NCBI RefSeq assembly: GCF_031753505.1
Contig: NC_089684.1
Coordinates: 32,751,701 to 32,815,700, forward strand
Length of the DNA stretch: 64,000 nucleotides
Origin: Anomalospiza imberbis
Lineage: Eukaryota; Chordata; Aves; Passeriformes; Viduidae
Direction: 5' to 3'
In this document: one piece after another, positions 23,701 to 35,975 of the stretch
How positions within the stretch are numbered: position 1 is the stretch's first letter
How the letters are laid out: each line of letters begins with the position of its first letter
Translations under genes and position numbers: made by a program
The notes under the pieces: model-generated
The model's input: the letters and a program-made list of their open reading frames with translations, nothing else
Told to the model about the DNA's origin: nothing
Databases searched by the model: none

Positions 23701-26621
23701 CCCCCAAATCATTGGTCCTTTGTAAAAAGTAACAGGACTAGACAGATAAAAATCTAAGACTGAGTTAGCATGGTTGCAATGTTTAAAAAACAGAAGTTCT
23801 TGGATGCTTTCATAAATTCAACACTGGCCAGTCAGAACAAACTGGAGCTGTGATTTAATTTTTCCAATAATATTTTCATTGAATTGGAAGCAACAGATTA
23901 AACACCTTTGTTTAATGGTTTAATATCTGGAAAGCATCAAAAATAATATGGAAATGAACAAAATACATGAGTAATACTAAGAAATTTGGCTTTTAAAGGG
24001 TTGCACACACCTACACACCTTCTAAATTCTGAGTGCAAGGAAGCCAATGCAGTGCAATTATGCTGGAAAAGCCACTGCTGCTTATAAAATGCTGTGCAGC
24101 TGTTGGAGGAAAGGGTTACAGTGACAAACAGCTTCCCTGCTACAAAGGTGGCAGGAAATCTATCAAACTGGACAATAAAATTGCAATTGAGTTTCTTTGG
24201 CTTTTTATAGCAGCTGCATGTATCTTGATGTGTAGCTCTGCAAAACCTATCCAATTGTGTAACACTGGTCCTTTATGTACTTGTTCTTTATCATAGAATG
24301 GTGTTATAAATTAGTAACACGAATGGCACAGAGGGTTGTAAAAAGGAAAAATAAGCAGTAACCCAATACAATTAGAGATGAAATAGGAAAAATCCAAACT
24401 GGTTATTCTCTTAGCAATGTCAAGGAAATATTTTTGTTCCCATAATTCCCACATTACTTTGAAAGCATGCTAGAAATCAAAAACATCTGAGATGCACTTA
24501 GCATTGAACAATTTGCCCACTGAATTATGTCTACACCAGGTTATGTGTGAATCTCTATGAATCTCAATTGTGGTAAAACAGGATACAAGACTATTTAGAA
24601 TAAGTAAAATTAACAGGATTAAAAATCATTATAATTATCTGTTTATAAGGACACTTTTCAAGAGCTTTTTTGTGATTTATCCTAATTTATGTTTATGTAA
24701 TTAAGCGGCAGCTCTGAAGAATCATCAAGTTTTATATGGCTAGTTGCATGAATTGTATGCAGTACTTATAAAAGAAGTTCAAATGGAAAGTGCATAATAA
24801 AGGTGAAATTTTAAAGTTGTGATAATGACACCATCATTCATATCAATATTGTCAAGTTAGTTTCTGTCTGCTTTTGCTGTTTAAACATTCTCATTTAGGC
24901 TTCTGGAGCTAGTATTATTACTGATGTCCAAACAAACTGAATTCTTTTATGAGTTGTTCAATATTCGACCACCACACCCTGCCCACACTCACACACTTCC
25001 AAACTTGTGATCATTCAACTTCTTCTGAAATGGGCTGGAAGAACAGACAGATATTATACATTGACTAGAATGTCAACAAAATTAGACTCGGGAAAACTTA
25101 CAGGGAGTTACTCCTACAACCAAGGACACCTCCCTATCACAGCATGCCAGGAACCAAAAATGAGAAACACAGACTGTAGTAGGCTATCGTCTCATTCACT
25201 ATGCATTTCACAAAAACATACAGCCCTTAAAATAAAAACTAATAAACTAGACCAACATTATCTATATCTATCTACTTTTTGGTCTTTTTTAAAACTGCAG
25301 GGTTTTGTTCTTGACATTTGGCCACAGCATCAAAATAAAATCTTGGGTTTTTTTCTCTAGGAACCCTATATCATTGATTAGCCACATTAAGTGACTGAAA
25401 AGAATGACCAAAAATCCATATAACCTTTCTGACACAGATGTTGTTTAAATGAGATTTCTGACATTACATTATCTTACAAAAGGAGTCTAGGAATAGAACT
25501 ACAGATTATAAGATAATGTGCTAGCTAATTTCTAAATTCAAGACACCAAAGCTCTGACTAAGAGTTAAAAAGGTGGTTTTCCTTTATTCACCTCTCCATC
25601 TTTCCCCAGGGACAATTCCCAGTGATTCCCAGCAATCACACACATGCTAAATTATGCCAGTTTTATATAAAAGCATATTAGGAATCTTTACTCTGGTTAC
25701 AGGTTGCCATTGTACAATTCACCCATGCCCTCTGCATCTTGGGGCAAAGAGAGGAAACTGGTTTTTGAAGACTGTAAAGCTGACAAAAAAGCATTTTAAG
25801 AATGGTCCAACACCAAAAATGTGATCTCTGTAAGGGTTAAAATGTGGCCCTGAGCACTTTGCACAGGACTTCCACTTAGCTAAGTGACTGTTTAGTAAAG
25901 TTATTTCACCCATTTTTATTACATAGATTTCTACAATTGTCTCCCCATAGACCAAGAATACACTATGGGCCTCTGAATGCAATAATCAGAGCTGCAAAAT
26001 AACAAGGTTCTTGCTGTCTGCAGAGACTGACCTTTTCTTAGAAAAAAATTTGTTCAAAATCTAAGACCTCAGAAATGCCAACAATTCCTTAGTATCATAA
26101 AGTGATCTTTTGGATTCAAAGATGTCCTTTTCACACTGTTAAGTTGCACACATGTAGAAATAGGTAATTTATAATTTAATTCATTTTAAGTAAATATTCT
26201 GATAACTAGAATAATTCTGAGGCCCACACTGGCCTCACTCTTATGTTTAGAATAAGGCAGTATAAAATACCTTTTGTACTACTGTGCCTCATTCAGAGAA
26301 CCAGTAATAACTTTTATGATGTAACTCTGGTTGTAACAACAAAATACAGACAGAACAATAACAAAGGGTAATAGTCTCGTTCATGCTGCATGGATTTGCA
26401 CTCTCACCCCATATTCCATGACATTTCAACAGCAGAAGCATCTGCCTTAACTCGGATTTCTTTGCTTTTTACTCATTTGTTTTACAGCCTTTTGATGTTA
26501 CTAAAAGGTATTTTTGTTGATGAATAGCTATGGTGCGCCACCTTGTGTTCCTGCTGTTACTAAAAAGCAAGACCCGCACCAACATTTTTCAGAAATGCTC
26601 CTACAATTTGATTAATCTCAC
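17756..26621 (-). other. LRBA: LRBA intron (8.9 kb)
   Basis: The largest fully contained intron. AT-rich throughout, with T/A low-complexity tracts (about 17812-17823, 19117-19154, 19199-19211). No CR1 or LTR tail recognised. A segment at about 24640-24860 is rich in homeodomain-type core motifs and may be conserved non-coding sequence (see findings). Confidence 0.75.
19117..19154. repeat. T-rich (TTTG)n low-complexity tract
   Basis: A run of T with interspersed TTTG units on the plus strand. Read on the minus strand it is an A-rich CAAA tract. Low-complexity only; no retroelement body recognised beside it. Confidence 0.75.
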
Positions 26622-26814
26622 CTTTGAATGTGTGATTGACAGTGTATCCACCCATACACGCCAGCCACCCCACTCATATTTTATTGCATGGTACAGCAAA
26701 ATCCGAAATATGGTGTACACCATCTCAGTTATCTTCTGCTCCTCAGAAGTCTTTGGATTAAAACAACAAAGGGAAAGCATCCACTCCTGCCAGACAGAGC
26801 ACTGCAACAAACTC
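26622..26814 (-). CDS. LRBA: LRBA coding exon 20 of 28 in window
   Basis: 193 bp, enters in phase 2 and leaves in phase 0, after a 249-bp intron. It encodes (R)SLLQCSVWQEWMLSLCCFNP, KTSEEQKITEMVYTIFRILL, YHAIKYEWGGWRVWVDTLSI and THSK. The EWGGWRVWVDTLSI block is invariant in LRBA/NBEA. This is the end of the armadillo-like region before the variable linker. Acceptor GTGTTTTGCAG, donor AAG/GTGAGA. Confidence 0.97.
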
Positions 26815-27063
26815 CTGCAAAACACACACGTGCTATTGAATCATATTAAAAAATATATCTTAGAAATATATACAACAGCTAAGTCAAGAATCCAACATGC
26901 TTTAAAAAATTGTTACATGCAAGCTTCTTTAACTTTTCATACTGAAGACTTTGCTAGAGTACAGAATTTGCTGAAACAGCAATGAAGCTTTATCTGCCCT
27001 CAGGAGTTTAATTTACTAGGAGACATTATTTTATATACTTGTGCATAGAGCAAGCCATCTTAC

Positions 27064-27187
27064 CTCCTGTTTTCTCTGCTGTTATTAAACAGTTTAATCA
27101 TGTCTGAGAGAAAGGCTCGCCGGACCTCCAGAGTTTCTGGACACTGTGGAGAATTACGGATCAGGATTGCAATAACCTTCAAAATCT
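27064..27187 (-). CDS. LRBA: LRBA coding exon 19 of 28 in window
   Basis: 124 bp, enters in phase 1 and leaves in phase 2. It encodes (Q)ILKVIAILIRNSPQCPETLE followed by VRRAFLSDMIKLFNNSRENR and two bases of Arg. A strong LRBA match (human ILKVIAALLRNSPQCPESME). The acceptor reads TTTTACAG/AG, so a second AG two bases downstream could also be used. Donor GAG/GTAAGA. Confidence 0.95.
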
Positions 27188-28789
27188 CTGTAAAACAGTT
27201 AATGAGTAACAAAATATTAGGACTAAGCACAGCATAAAACACAAGGCCTCTTTCAACAGTGTTTGTACAAGGAAAGTGACACCACATAAAAAAATTTTAT
27301 GCTGAGAAAAAGCATTATCTCTGTTGGAGAAGAAGGTTTAAGTAAAACAAATCCCTTCTTCAATACTTTTCAAACATAGTCACCCATCAGGGGGATTTGA
27401 ATGCCTCTAAAGAAAATGGAATTCATTGAATTATCATGTTTAAGGAACACAAATATTACTGCACGACAACTTACCATCTATCAGAATCTGTCAGAATAAT
27501 TTTTACATGAGGTTCACATAAAAAAGCATCCTTTAGAAAACCTATATATGAGAAAAATGCTCTACCTTATGAGATTTGGCTCTACTTTAACAATACTGAA
27601 TTTTGAAAGAATGTGACCAACTTGAGGTTTTGTTATAAAAAAACCTTCCTAATATAAAATTTTATCTCTTATGATCACAATGTTTTCTGCATTTTAGGAG
27701 GTCAAAATTCAGGGTACATCGCACTTTTTGAAGCAGAGGTGCAGTGACTTTTCTTGTTACTTTAAAAGAAGTCAACTTTGTAAATGAATTAGGGTGTGAT
27801 AGTTGCAGTTCATCTTGTACAACTTCTTTAAAGAGACATTCCTTATTTGATAACAGTAATGATCTAAAAAAGGGACTCTAGAAGTCACTCTTCCTACCAG
27901 ACCTACAAAATTTCAGAATCAATTCAGTCCCCATATAGTCTATACGGACCGCAGCAGTGACTGTCAACTCTAAAAATCTTAGGAGAAAGCAAGAGAAACA
28001 TGGTAACATCTCTTGATTCATGCGAATTTACCAGAAGGAAAATGGCATAATGCAACCAGATTTCTTTCCTCTATACCTGCTTTGCTTTCTTTTCTCTTCC
28101 CCCACTTCCCACCTGAAGTAAATCTACAACTGTGACCTGTGACAAAGCAGCTACGAAAGTGAAAAATCTGTTATTTCTCCAGAAAAAAGTTAGCTCCCAA
28201 AGCTACTGATAGTCCATTGTATTATGTACAGAGCACATTAATAATGTATATAATTCAGGAAAGGAGATCAGTATTTTCTCTCAGTTCAAAAGACATCAAA
28301 AGTTTCATATCAAGATATTTCCAATAAAGTAAGCAACCAAAACAATGAGCAGATACATTTATCCTATTTTCCATCTAGCACTGTCATACTGAATGTAATT
28401 TAAGATGAAAGGTGTTTCCATATTTTAGGCAATTTAGTCTGACATCACTAAATAATGCATTCCGAACTTTGCTGGAACCTTTAACGTGTACTAAATCAAA
28501 GTATCCTCTGCAAAAAAGTATTTTGAAAAACCATTTCATAATGTGACTGCACAGCCAAAAAAGGTGAGTTATGAACTACAGACACATAAAATGTCTTTCA
28601 AAAAGCTATAGAGACATACTGTGTATGTAACCCCAACTAAATAATAGTTATCTGCCTTTTAGAGTGAAAGAAAATGTAAAACTGAGATTAGGAGACTGGT
28701 AGATGTAATTAGTAAGCTTGTTCATTGGTGGGATTCTTTTACAGCAGACTTTTCTTAAGGTAGCACTTAAAAATGTGTATCATTCTTAC
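27188..28789 (-). other. LRBA: LRBA intron (1.6 kb)
   Basis: AT-rich intron ending in a tandem ACAGAG acceptor (see findings). Nothing else recognised. Confidence 0.8.
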
Positions 28790-28871
28790 GAGGATTTTGT
28801 ATCTTCACCGTTGAATCTGGGTCAGGATGCTGTTTATGTATTACTTGAGTGCAAATTTGTTCAGTCAGAAT
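28790..28871 (-). CDS. LRBA: LRBA coding exon 18 of 28 in window
   Basis: 82 bp, enters in phase 0 and leaves in phase 1. It encodes ILTEQICTQVIHKQHPDPDS followed by TVKIQNP and the first base of Gln. It aligns with human ILIEQIGTQVIHKQHPDPDS; the residues ILTEQICTQV are closer to the NBEA form. The donor CCTC/GTAAGA has C at the last exonic base instead of the usual G. No open frame longer than the exon surrounds it, so it is easily missed. Confidence 0.93.
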
Positions 28872-29406
28872 CTAGCAAGAAAGAAGAAGATGCCATATCA
28901 ATGTACATGAAGACAGCTTACTGAAAAATAGTTGGATTCAGCACAATCAGCATAATTCTAAAAATCATCCAAAAAAATCCCCACCAACTGCCTTGATAAT
29001 TTACTTCATCCTGTTTCTAAAACTCTATAAGCTACTTTATTCTTTTATTTCTCTCTTAAGTGCATACTGTTATTTAAAGTACACTGGAAGATGAATGTGA
29101 ATCTAAGCAAAGCAATTATCCCAAGACAAGATCATTGCTATAATAAAATGCCACATCTACATGAGCATCTGTTTGAGACATACAGGTTACTCATCATCTA
29201 GAATTGCTCATAATGAGCATAACCAAATTAAGGAGGGGATAAATCCAAAGTAGTGAGCTTTCAGGGGGGAAAAAAGCAGCAGTCAGCTGCATCAGACTAA
29301 GGTTTAATGTCATCTGGAATATATCAGCACAAATACGTAAGCAATTTTCTAACTATGTCTTACAAGTAATTAGAAAGATTGGATTCTAACTACAGTGTAT
29401 GACTAC
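28872..29406 (-). other. LRBA: LRBA intron (0.5 kb)
   Basis: AT-rich intron, nothing recognised. Confidence 0.8.
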
Positions 29407-29515
29407 CTCAAACAGGACATTGTATGTGGTCATGGTGAATAAGCTTGTCTGAAGCATCAGCCTTTCAGCCAACAAAGAGAACAATCCATGTCCAAGCATG
29501 ACTTCAGCTTTTCTC
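29407..29515 (-). CDS. LRBA: LRBA coding exon 17 of 28 in window
   Basis: 109 bp, enters in phase 2 and leaves in phase 0. It encodes (K)RKAEVMLGHGLFSLLAERLM followed by LQTSLFTMTTYNVLFE. Human has LQTNLITMTTYNVLFE. Armadillo-like region. The donor GAG/GTAGTC is weak for a U2 site, which is relevant to possible alternative splicing of the next exon. Confidence 0.94.
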
Positions 29516-30316
29516 CTAAAATGGTAGAGAAAGATTAAACAAAATGCATTCCATTTGCTTTAGGGGAAAAAAAGTTTAAAACGTGTGTCTCAAGAAAGAC
29601 ATCATCACTGGTAAGATTTGGTTTTTTTTTTTGTTTGTTCCTTAAGTCTTTCACTTTTGGTGAAGGAAAAGGATAAGCGTTCAGATTCTCAAAGGATGAA
29701 TCATTCCCTGAAGGAAGCCACCTTTCTTCCATAAATGAGGTCCACTCACCCATGGGCCCAAAAAGCTGAAACACAGCCTTGGGGATTTCTGGATAAACAC
29801 TGAGGAAAGCACACCTTTGCCCTCATTTCACTCAAAAATGCAACCATGGACAGCAATCTCAATAGTTACCTACTCTCACAGTTGACTTGAGACATATTAA
29901 ATCTAGTTCTCAGTAACATGGGGTTCCACCTCACCAGTCTAATTCTTGCTATTGATTTCACTGGAAAAGGGTCACTTTAGAAAGAAGGAGGCCATACTGC
30001 AAGTAACTATTCAATCAGCTTGATAAGGAAGTGATAATGCCTGAACACTAGCTGCCAGCAACAAGCAATTCCACCATATTAAAAATACATTTGTGACAAA
30101 TATACTGAGGGGTAGTTGAAGAAGAGTAGCTCCTATTCAGTGAAGCCTATTTAGTGATTAACCTCCATTATAGTTTTTTCCCCTTTACACACAAATGTGT
30201 GTATATACACCCAATAATTTATACCCAAAGTAACAAATAAAATGTCTGTGTCACAACCTACCTTTACTCCTTCCTTTCATGGGAGGTTTAGTTTTAAGAC
30301 CCAAATCAGTACTTAC
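29516..30316 (-). other. LRBA: LRBA intron (0.8 kb)
   Basis: AT-rich intron. A T-rich tract near 29622-29634 of the + strand lies close to the acceptor side. Nothing else recognised. Confidence 0.8.
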
Positions 30317-30409
30317 TTCGGAGAAAGATGCTTTAAGAAATATCCCATCACTTTCAGAGCTTGGACCCTGATGCCTTCACTTTGTGATGCTAAAAGCTTG
30401 TAGACAACC
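30317..30409 (-). CDS. LRBA: LRBA coding exon 16 of 28 in window
   Basis: 93 bp, phase 2 on both sides. It encodes (Q)VVYKLLASQSEGIRVQALKV followed by MGYFLKHLSP and two bases of Lys. A classic armadillo-like helix (GIRVQALKVMGYFLKHL), close to human. It can be skipped without a frameshift. Acceptor TCTCCACTTAG, donor GAA/GTAAGT. Confidence 0.95.
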
Positions 30410-31269
30410 CTAAGTGGAGAAAACACATTGGTCTTCTGTCAATATGAAGAATAACAAATGCAGGTTTTTGGTCCTTGTAAACCTCCCATAAAAACTTAAG
30501 CTATCTAAATGCATTTATCAGTTACATCCAATTTCTTTCATCACTTACTTTTCAGACAGTCAAGTGCTTAGGGCCACATCACTATCTGATTCTAGCTGGA
30601 CTGTGATTCATAGTATTCAACAGATCTTTACATCTGTGAAATATGATTTTATTTATCTACATGGACTACTAAGCTCTCTTTGAAAAAAGAAGATATTAAT
30701 TTCCAAATGTTCCATGAAATCATATTGGAACAGAAGGGACAATACTTATCCTTTACCATAAATAAGTTAAGATAAAATTTTTGAAGAAATTTGGATCATT
30801 TCACTAGGGGGAAGGCAAAAGCCTAGCTCATTTAAACAATTTTGGAGAGCCTTTCCAAAACTATTCCATGTTACAGCATGGCATTTTAAACCTGCAAGTT
30901 TTAAAGAGTTCAAAGGACTTTAAGGTTTTAGGCCTTATCTATACATAACTGAGCACTCATCAACAGTTATGTACTTTTATTTTTATATACCCAAAAATAA
31001 TTCTCAGGACACCTGAACTAAGACAAAAAAAATAGTTCTATACCAGATACCAGAATTAAAGGTAAAACCTGAGGGTGATTAAAAACCAGTTACGTTTAAC
31101 AAATAATTTATCCTGGAGAATGCTGCAACCACAGAAACAATAGAAGGAAAGAAATAAGCAAACTTATGATGCACTGGCCATTCAAGCAATAAAATCCATT
31201 TCTCAGCTTTTCTTCACAGAACACAATCAGAGTTTCCTGAATGTATGGGGGAAAGCATTTCCTTTCTTT

Positions 31270-31283
31270 CCCCCCCCCCCCCC
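31270..31283. repeat. C14 homopolymer
   Basis: Fourteen consecutive C on the plus strand (G14 in the LRBA sense strand). It is a likely polymorphic or error-prone tract in assemblies and has no evident function. Confidence 0.9.
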
Positions 31284-32529
31284 ATTAAATTGGTTACTTT
31301 AACATTTTTAATTTTAAGAGAACTCCAAATATTTACAAAGATTTTGAAAATTATTTTTAAATTTCAAGATTATCATGCCTTAATTGCAAAAAGTAGATGT
31401 AACAAGAAGCATACAAGCAATCCATTAAGTGACTGGAGACAATACCAGAGCAAGGAGTGTAACAAATGAGGCAGGAAAACAAAGTGATTTCTCGCTGTGG
31501 ATTCACTATTCATGCTGACTTGCTCAAACACTTGTTAACAAAAAAAAAACACCTACTGCTAGTTGTTAAATGAAACCAAATGTACTGCATTGGAGACCCA
31601 ACCTGACATTCAAATACTTTAGTATTTAGAGATTTTTATTAATTCCCCATATGTAACACATTACCATATAATTGAAATAAAATCGGATGAAAATGGGCAA
31701 AAAGAAAAATAAAAATCAGTCTAGCACTAAAAGGGGAGAAAACAATTAGAAACATGCCTAAATGCAGTCTCTCGAGAAAGGGCAACTGGAAAAAAATACA
31801 TATATAAACAGGGATTAACCAATAGGTGCAACTAAGTGTATGAAATGAGATTCTGCCTTTACATAGTGAGAGAATTACTATTCCTCATATCCTTCTAAGA
31901 ATTGTTCTTACATTTGTTTGCCTGTACCAATTTTTTCCCCACTATGTTGAGGTAGGTTCCTGTTAAATTAGAAAAATTCAATACCGTGACCACCCTCTGA
32001 GAGCCACAAGATAAAAAGAGTCATAACTTAACTCCTCTAGCAGATTTTCTACTTGTACAAGTAGAATTTGCTACTTCCCCTACTTTTCTCTCAAGACAGT
32101 GTTAAACACTTCTTTTTCCTGTTTGTTGGGAAAAACATTTCAAATAGTGCATAGCACAAAGTGCTACTTTTAAACAAATAAAAAGTTTTTCTGGAAAAGT
32201 CCCACAGGAAAAAAAAAAAAAGAAAAAAGGGAAGAAAACTAACAAGGATCAGAAGACATCTGAATCCATGTTTGTCAGCTCCCTTGCAGTTCCGAGACAT
32301 GTGTATGAATGGGGGGCTGAAGACAGAGCACCAGTAGATGAAGACATCAATTCACAGACTGAAATGGATCACTCCCTGTTTAAGTGTGACTGACAGCTTG
32401 GAAACATTAAAAAAAACCACCTGATTGATAATAAATCCAACAGCACCTCTTGTCAAAATGAACACCTGGAACCAAAAATCTCCCAAGATGAGGAGTCTAT
32501 GATTGCAACACACACACTGATGAAGAACC

Positions 32530-32567
32530 ATTCAGATTTCATGGGGATATTCAGATTTCATGGGGAT
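32530..32567. repeat. 19-bp direct tandem repeat, two copies
   Basis: ATTCAGATTTCATGGGGAT occurs twice back to back at 32530-32548 and 32549-32567 with no mismatch. This is a small, probably recent intronic duplication, close to the donor of the 32633-32730 exon. Confidence 0.9.
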
Positions 32568-32632
32568 TCTTGCAAGCAACAGTATGGTCTAAACACTGTT
32601 TCCTTTTTCCCACTTAGAAAATTCAAACTTAC

Positions 32633-32730
32633 TGTAATCCATTCCTCTGATCAAATGCAGGGATCATAGAACCAGGATGCTCTGACATCAGAGCAACCAG
32701 CAACTGCAAGACATCCATTAGATTGTCATC
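32633..32730 (-). CDS. LRBA: LRBA coding exon 15 of 28 in window
   Basis: 98 bp, enters in phase 0 and leaves in phase 2. It encodes DDNLMDVLQLLVALMSEHPG followed by SMIPAFDQRNGL and two bases of Gln. Armadillo-like helices nearly identical to human. Acceptor TATCCAACAG, donor ACA/GTAAGT. Confidence 0.95.
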
Positions 32731-34508
32731 CTGTTGGATAAAATTTACAAATTTGAATTCCTAACACATACACTGGAACATTTTTTTGGCCAAAAGAACA
32801 ACAACAAAATATTTCAAACGTATGTGGAGATTAATAATAAACTAAGGACCAAATCACTTTGGCCAGGATCAAAAGAACTATAGCTCTAAAGGCAAGTGCA
32901 GAAGAAAAATTACCAAAAATATACTTAATTGTTTAGGGTGAAAAGTGATATATCAGTGTCTGGGATGTAAGGATTTGACAGGCAATGGAAATTTAGACCA
33001 TGTTCCTTCCTTCCACACACATGCTCCTCTGTTTGCATGTGTATTTCCCAATCCTATTCTGCACAGGAGCTACAAATAAACTGCTGCACATTTTCTGGGG
33101 CATAGGGTGGTGTTTAATGAAAAGTTTCTACTCAGAAATGTTCTAACCATGAGGTAAAAAATACTACCACCTGCCACAGACAATATTTTAAATGGGTAAT
33201 TCAAGCCGCTTTGTAAATTTTTCCACACTTTTAATTTAAAGCACTCTAAGCTACAGTTCATTAATTTGTTCCAAATTCATTGTAACTAAAAATAACAAAA
33301 TGTAACTGTCTTTTCCCATACTCTGTAGTATTAAAATAAAAGTTTATTTTAAAACAAAAAGAGCCCACAAATAAAACCCTGACCAACACTTTTGAAAAAA
33401 TACTCTGATTCTCTACTCTAGAGTATTTTGAACAATATAATACTTGATTAGAAAATCAGTTTTACATCCTCCTGAGCAATTCTATTCACCTGATGATATT
33501 AACAGCTGACATTACAGGTGCTATCAGTATTTAGCCATATGAGAAGGCTAAATTTTACTTTTTTTGTTGATGTTTTTCTGAATTCACAGTTAGATTGTGG
33601 GATTCAGCATTCATGGATCTCTGACGCATGATTTTGCAAACTGCTAAGATACTTTAAAACATCACATCCTAATCTGAAGGCTATAAAAAACTTCTGCTAT
33701 TTTAGTTCACTCTTACATGGTACCAAGGGTCTTATTATTGACTTCTCCACATAAAGTAGAAATGCTTGACTGTGGTACTACCAAGTAGTAGTAACCAGCA
33801 CAGAGAATAAAATGAAAATATAGGTGTAAGCAAAATTCTTTAAAAATAAAAAATCTACACTGCTTGAAATGAAGTTCAATTAATTCCTTATTTTACCCAT
33901 TTCAAGCACCCTTACAGAGATGCGATCAGTTAGATTTATGTCCCCATTTCCCTTGTCTTTGATGTTGCATCTGGCATAAAGTGCCTTTTCCTGGTGCTAA
34001 AATATTAAGATGCAGATGTATCACTGGTAACCAACATTTTCTCCCAATTAAGTTTATATGCTTCTCTTAGATGCCATTAACATATATCTTTATTTTTTAA
34101 TGCATGTTTTCAATTTTATTGCTTTATTTAAGAAGCAAAATAAAAAGGAGAGGAAAAAGAAAACAAAAAATATTACTTAGGCAGCCTAAAACAAGGTTTT
34201 GACTTTTTTTGAAATCAGTCTCACCATCTGTTTTTCTGCTTGGTAAATTGGTTTGTAGAACATAAGAAACCATTTTGACTTACTGGCTTAATGAACTTCA
34301 ATCTAACATTGAACATAGTGCTTAAATCACAGCAAGAATATTGGCATATCAGCACACTACTCTAAAGAATTGGACAATGTTTGCTACTTCCTCTGCAGAG
34401 CCATCTTGTGGCATAAAGGAGGTTATATTTGAAATTATTCAAACATTTGGTCACAAACAGCACTAGTATGCTACTCTTGATAAACACATCCCCCAAATTA
34501 AAAATTAC
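32731..34508 (-). other. LRBA: LRBA intron (1.8 kb)
   Basis: AT-rich intron. Nothing recognised. Confidence 0.8.
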
Positions 34509-34571
34509 CTCATGTATAGTAAGCAGGTAATTGAGGATAGCCTGCAATTCATCTTCTTTTATTCCATAGTC
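34509..34571 (-). CDS. LRBA: LRBA coding exon 14 of 28 in window (63 bp)
   Basis: The smallest exon seen: 63 bp, 21 codons, phase 0 on both sides. It encodes DYGIKEDELQAILNYLLTIH and E, matching human DSGVKEDELQAILNYLLTMHE. Because it is symmetric and a multiple of three, its skipping would keep frame. Acceptor TTTTTAAAG, donor GAG/GTAATT. Confidence 0.94.
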
Positions 34572-35895
34572 CTTTAAAAACAAACAGGTTTTAAGTATTA
34601 CCTTTCAAGTATAGAATGCTATTTCCAAAAGAAGCATTGTTACAAGAAATGTTTATATCATAAAGCAAGTACTACACAACAAATTTGCTTTCGCTTGATC
34701 CTGCAATAGCTTCATAGCTGCAAGGTATGAAGCTTCCCTGCCCCCAAAAGGAGCCACTGAATGCCATAAAAGTGTTTTAAAGCAATTTCAACACCAGCAT
34801 AAAAACAATATAAATAGCAATATATTATTTGAAATTGTTAGAGTAATACATGTTAATTGATACAGTCAATTTGAACTGAGAGTTTCCTGTTAAAAGAAGA
34901 ATTAAATTGAGGTAAATAAAGGACTCAAAAGCAGATCTGGAAGTTTAACTACAAGCCTCTTAGTTATACCCATACCCATGTTTGCTTCTTATTTTCCACT
35001 AGACAAGCCCATCTTCAGTCGCTATCAACTTTGAAGAAATCTCAATCATTTATTGTACCTATACCAGCAATATGCCTTGAGGTATTTTTTGTGAAAATAA
35101 AATAAAAACCAAGAATTTCTAAGAACAGGATGAAGATAGGCAAAAGCAGACTTGTTCACTTCTGGGGCTTTTATTTTTTAAGGCAAGTCTTTCATTTCCC
35201 AAAAAGATTTTGCACCACTATGTGCAAACAGAAAACTTGCCAAAGGATCCAACTCAGTCTTTTTCGATAGATGGTCTATTTACTGTTGTGCTGGTTTTGG
35301 TTGGGGTAGAATTTATTTACAGGAGACAGCACACAGCTAAGGTTTGGATTTGTCATGGAAACAGTGTTGATAACATAGAGATATTTTTGTTATTGCTGAG
35401 CAGGGCTTACGCAGAGAGACCAAAAACTGATGATAGGAAAAGGTCATGAAGAGCCTATAAGCAACAGAGCTGCTGAATTCCAATATTCCTTTAATGTCCA
35501 AGAAACAATTGTGAAACTTCCTGATACAGTCTTATCCTCCTCTGTCCCACTGACCCACAGCACATAGTATCAAATGTTTCTAGTTAGTCTTCAGCCACTT
35601 ACAATGTAGCTGATACTGTTAGTGTTAAAAAAAAAACCACCTTAAAAACTTATTTCCCCAATAGTAAACATTTCTAAGGTAAGAACAGCTTAGAACTTCC
35701 CTTTTTAAACAGCTTAAAAGGGGAAAAAATGCATCCTTAGCACTGCTGTCTGTGGCAAGAGCCACAACAAAAAGAAGCACCTTACTTGGCTTTTCTGTTT
35801 ATTTACTATCACAAAATTCAACATGTTTAAACATGTTAGGCATTTCTTTATGAAAGGAAACTCAAACATCCTACTGTAATTTAAAGCTATCCTAC
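34572..35895 (-). other. LRBA: LRBA intron (1.3 kb) with LTR-like fragment
   Basis: AT-rich intron containing the ERV LTR-like segment at 35284-35440. No coding exon or RNA gene seen. Confidence 0.8.
35284..35440 (+). mobile_element. Degenerate avian ERV LTR-like fragment
   Basis: The run beginning TGTTGTGCTGGTTTTGGTTG and including GTGTTGATAACATAGAGATA, GTTATTGCTGAGCAGGGCTT and ACGCAGAGA resembles, from memory, a widespread LTR of avian endogenous retroviruses (ERVL-like in many Neoaves). It is antisense to LRBA. No internal viral coding sequence is present, so it is a decayed solo-LTR fragment. The family name is not certain. Confidence 0.6.
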
Positions 35896-35975
35896 CTTTG
35901 TGACTAGCTGTTTAATGAACATCAACAAAAATGCTCGCAGGGATAAAATCTCTTTCTGAGTAGGCCGTGGACCAT
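35896..35975 (-). CDS. LRBA: LRBA coding exon 13 of 28 in window
   Basis: 80 bp, enters in phase 1 and leaves in phase 0. It encodes DGPRPTQKEILSLRAFLLMF followed by IKQLVTK, an armadillo-like helix pair matching human DGPRPNQKEILSLRAF. Acceptor TTTTTTTTGGTAG, donor AAG/GTAGGA. Confidence 0.95.

Larger units (their letters stand above)
30410..32632 (-). other. LRBA: LRBA intron (2.2 kb)
   Basis: AT-rich intron with a C14 homopolymer at 31270-31283 and a 19-bp direct tandem repeat at 32530-32567. Nothing else recognised. Confidence 0.8.
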
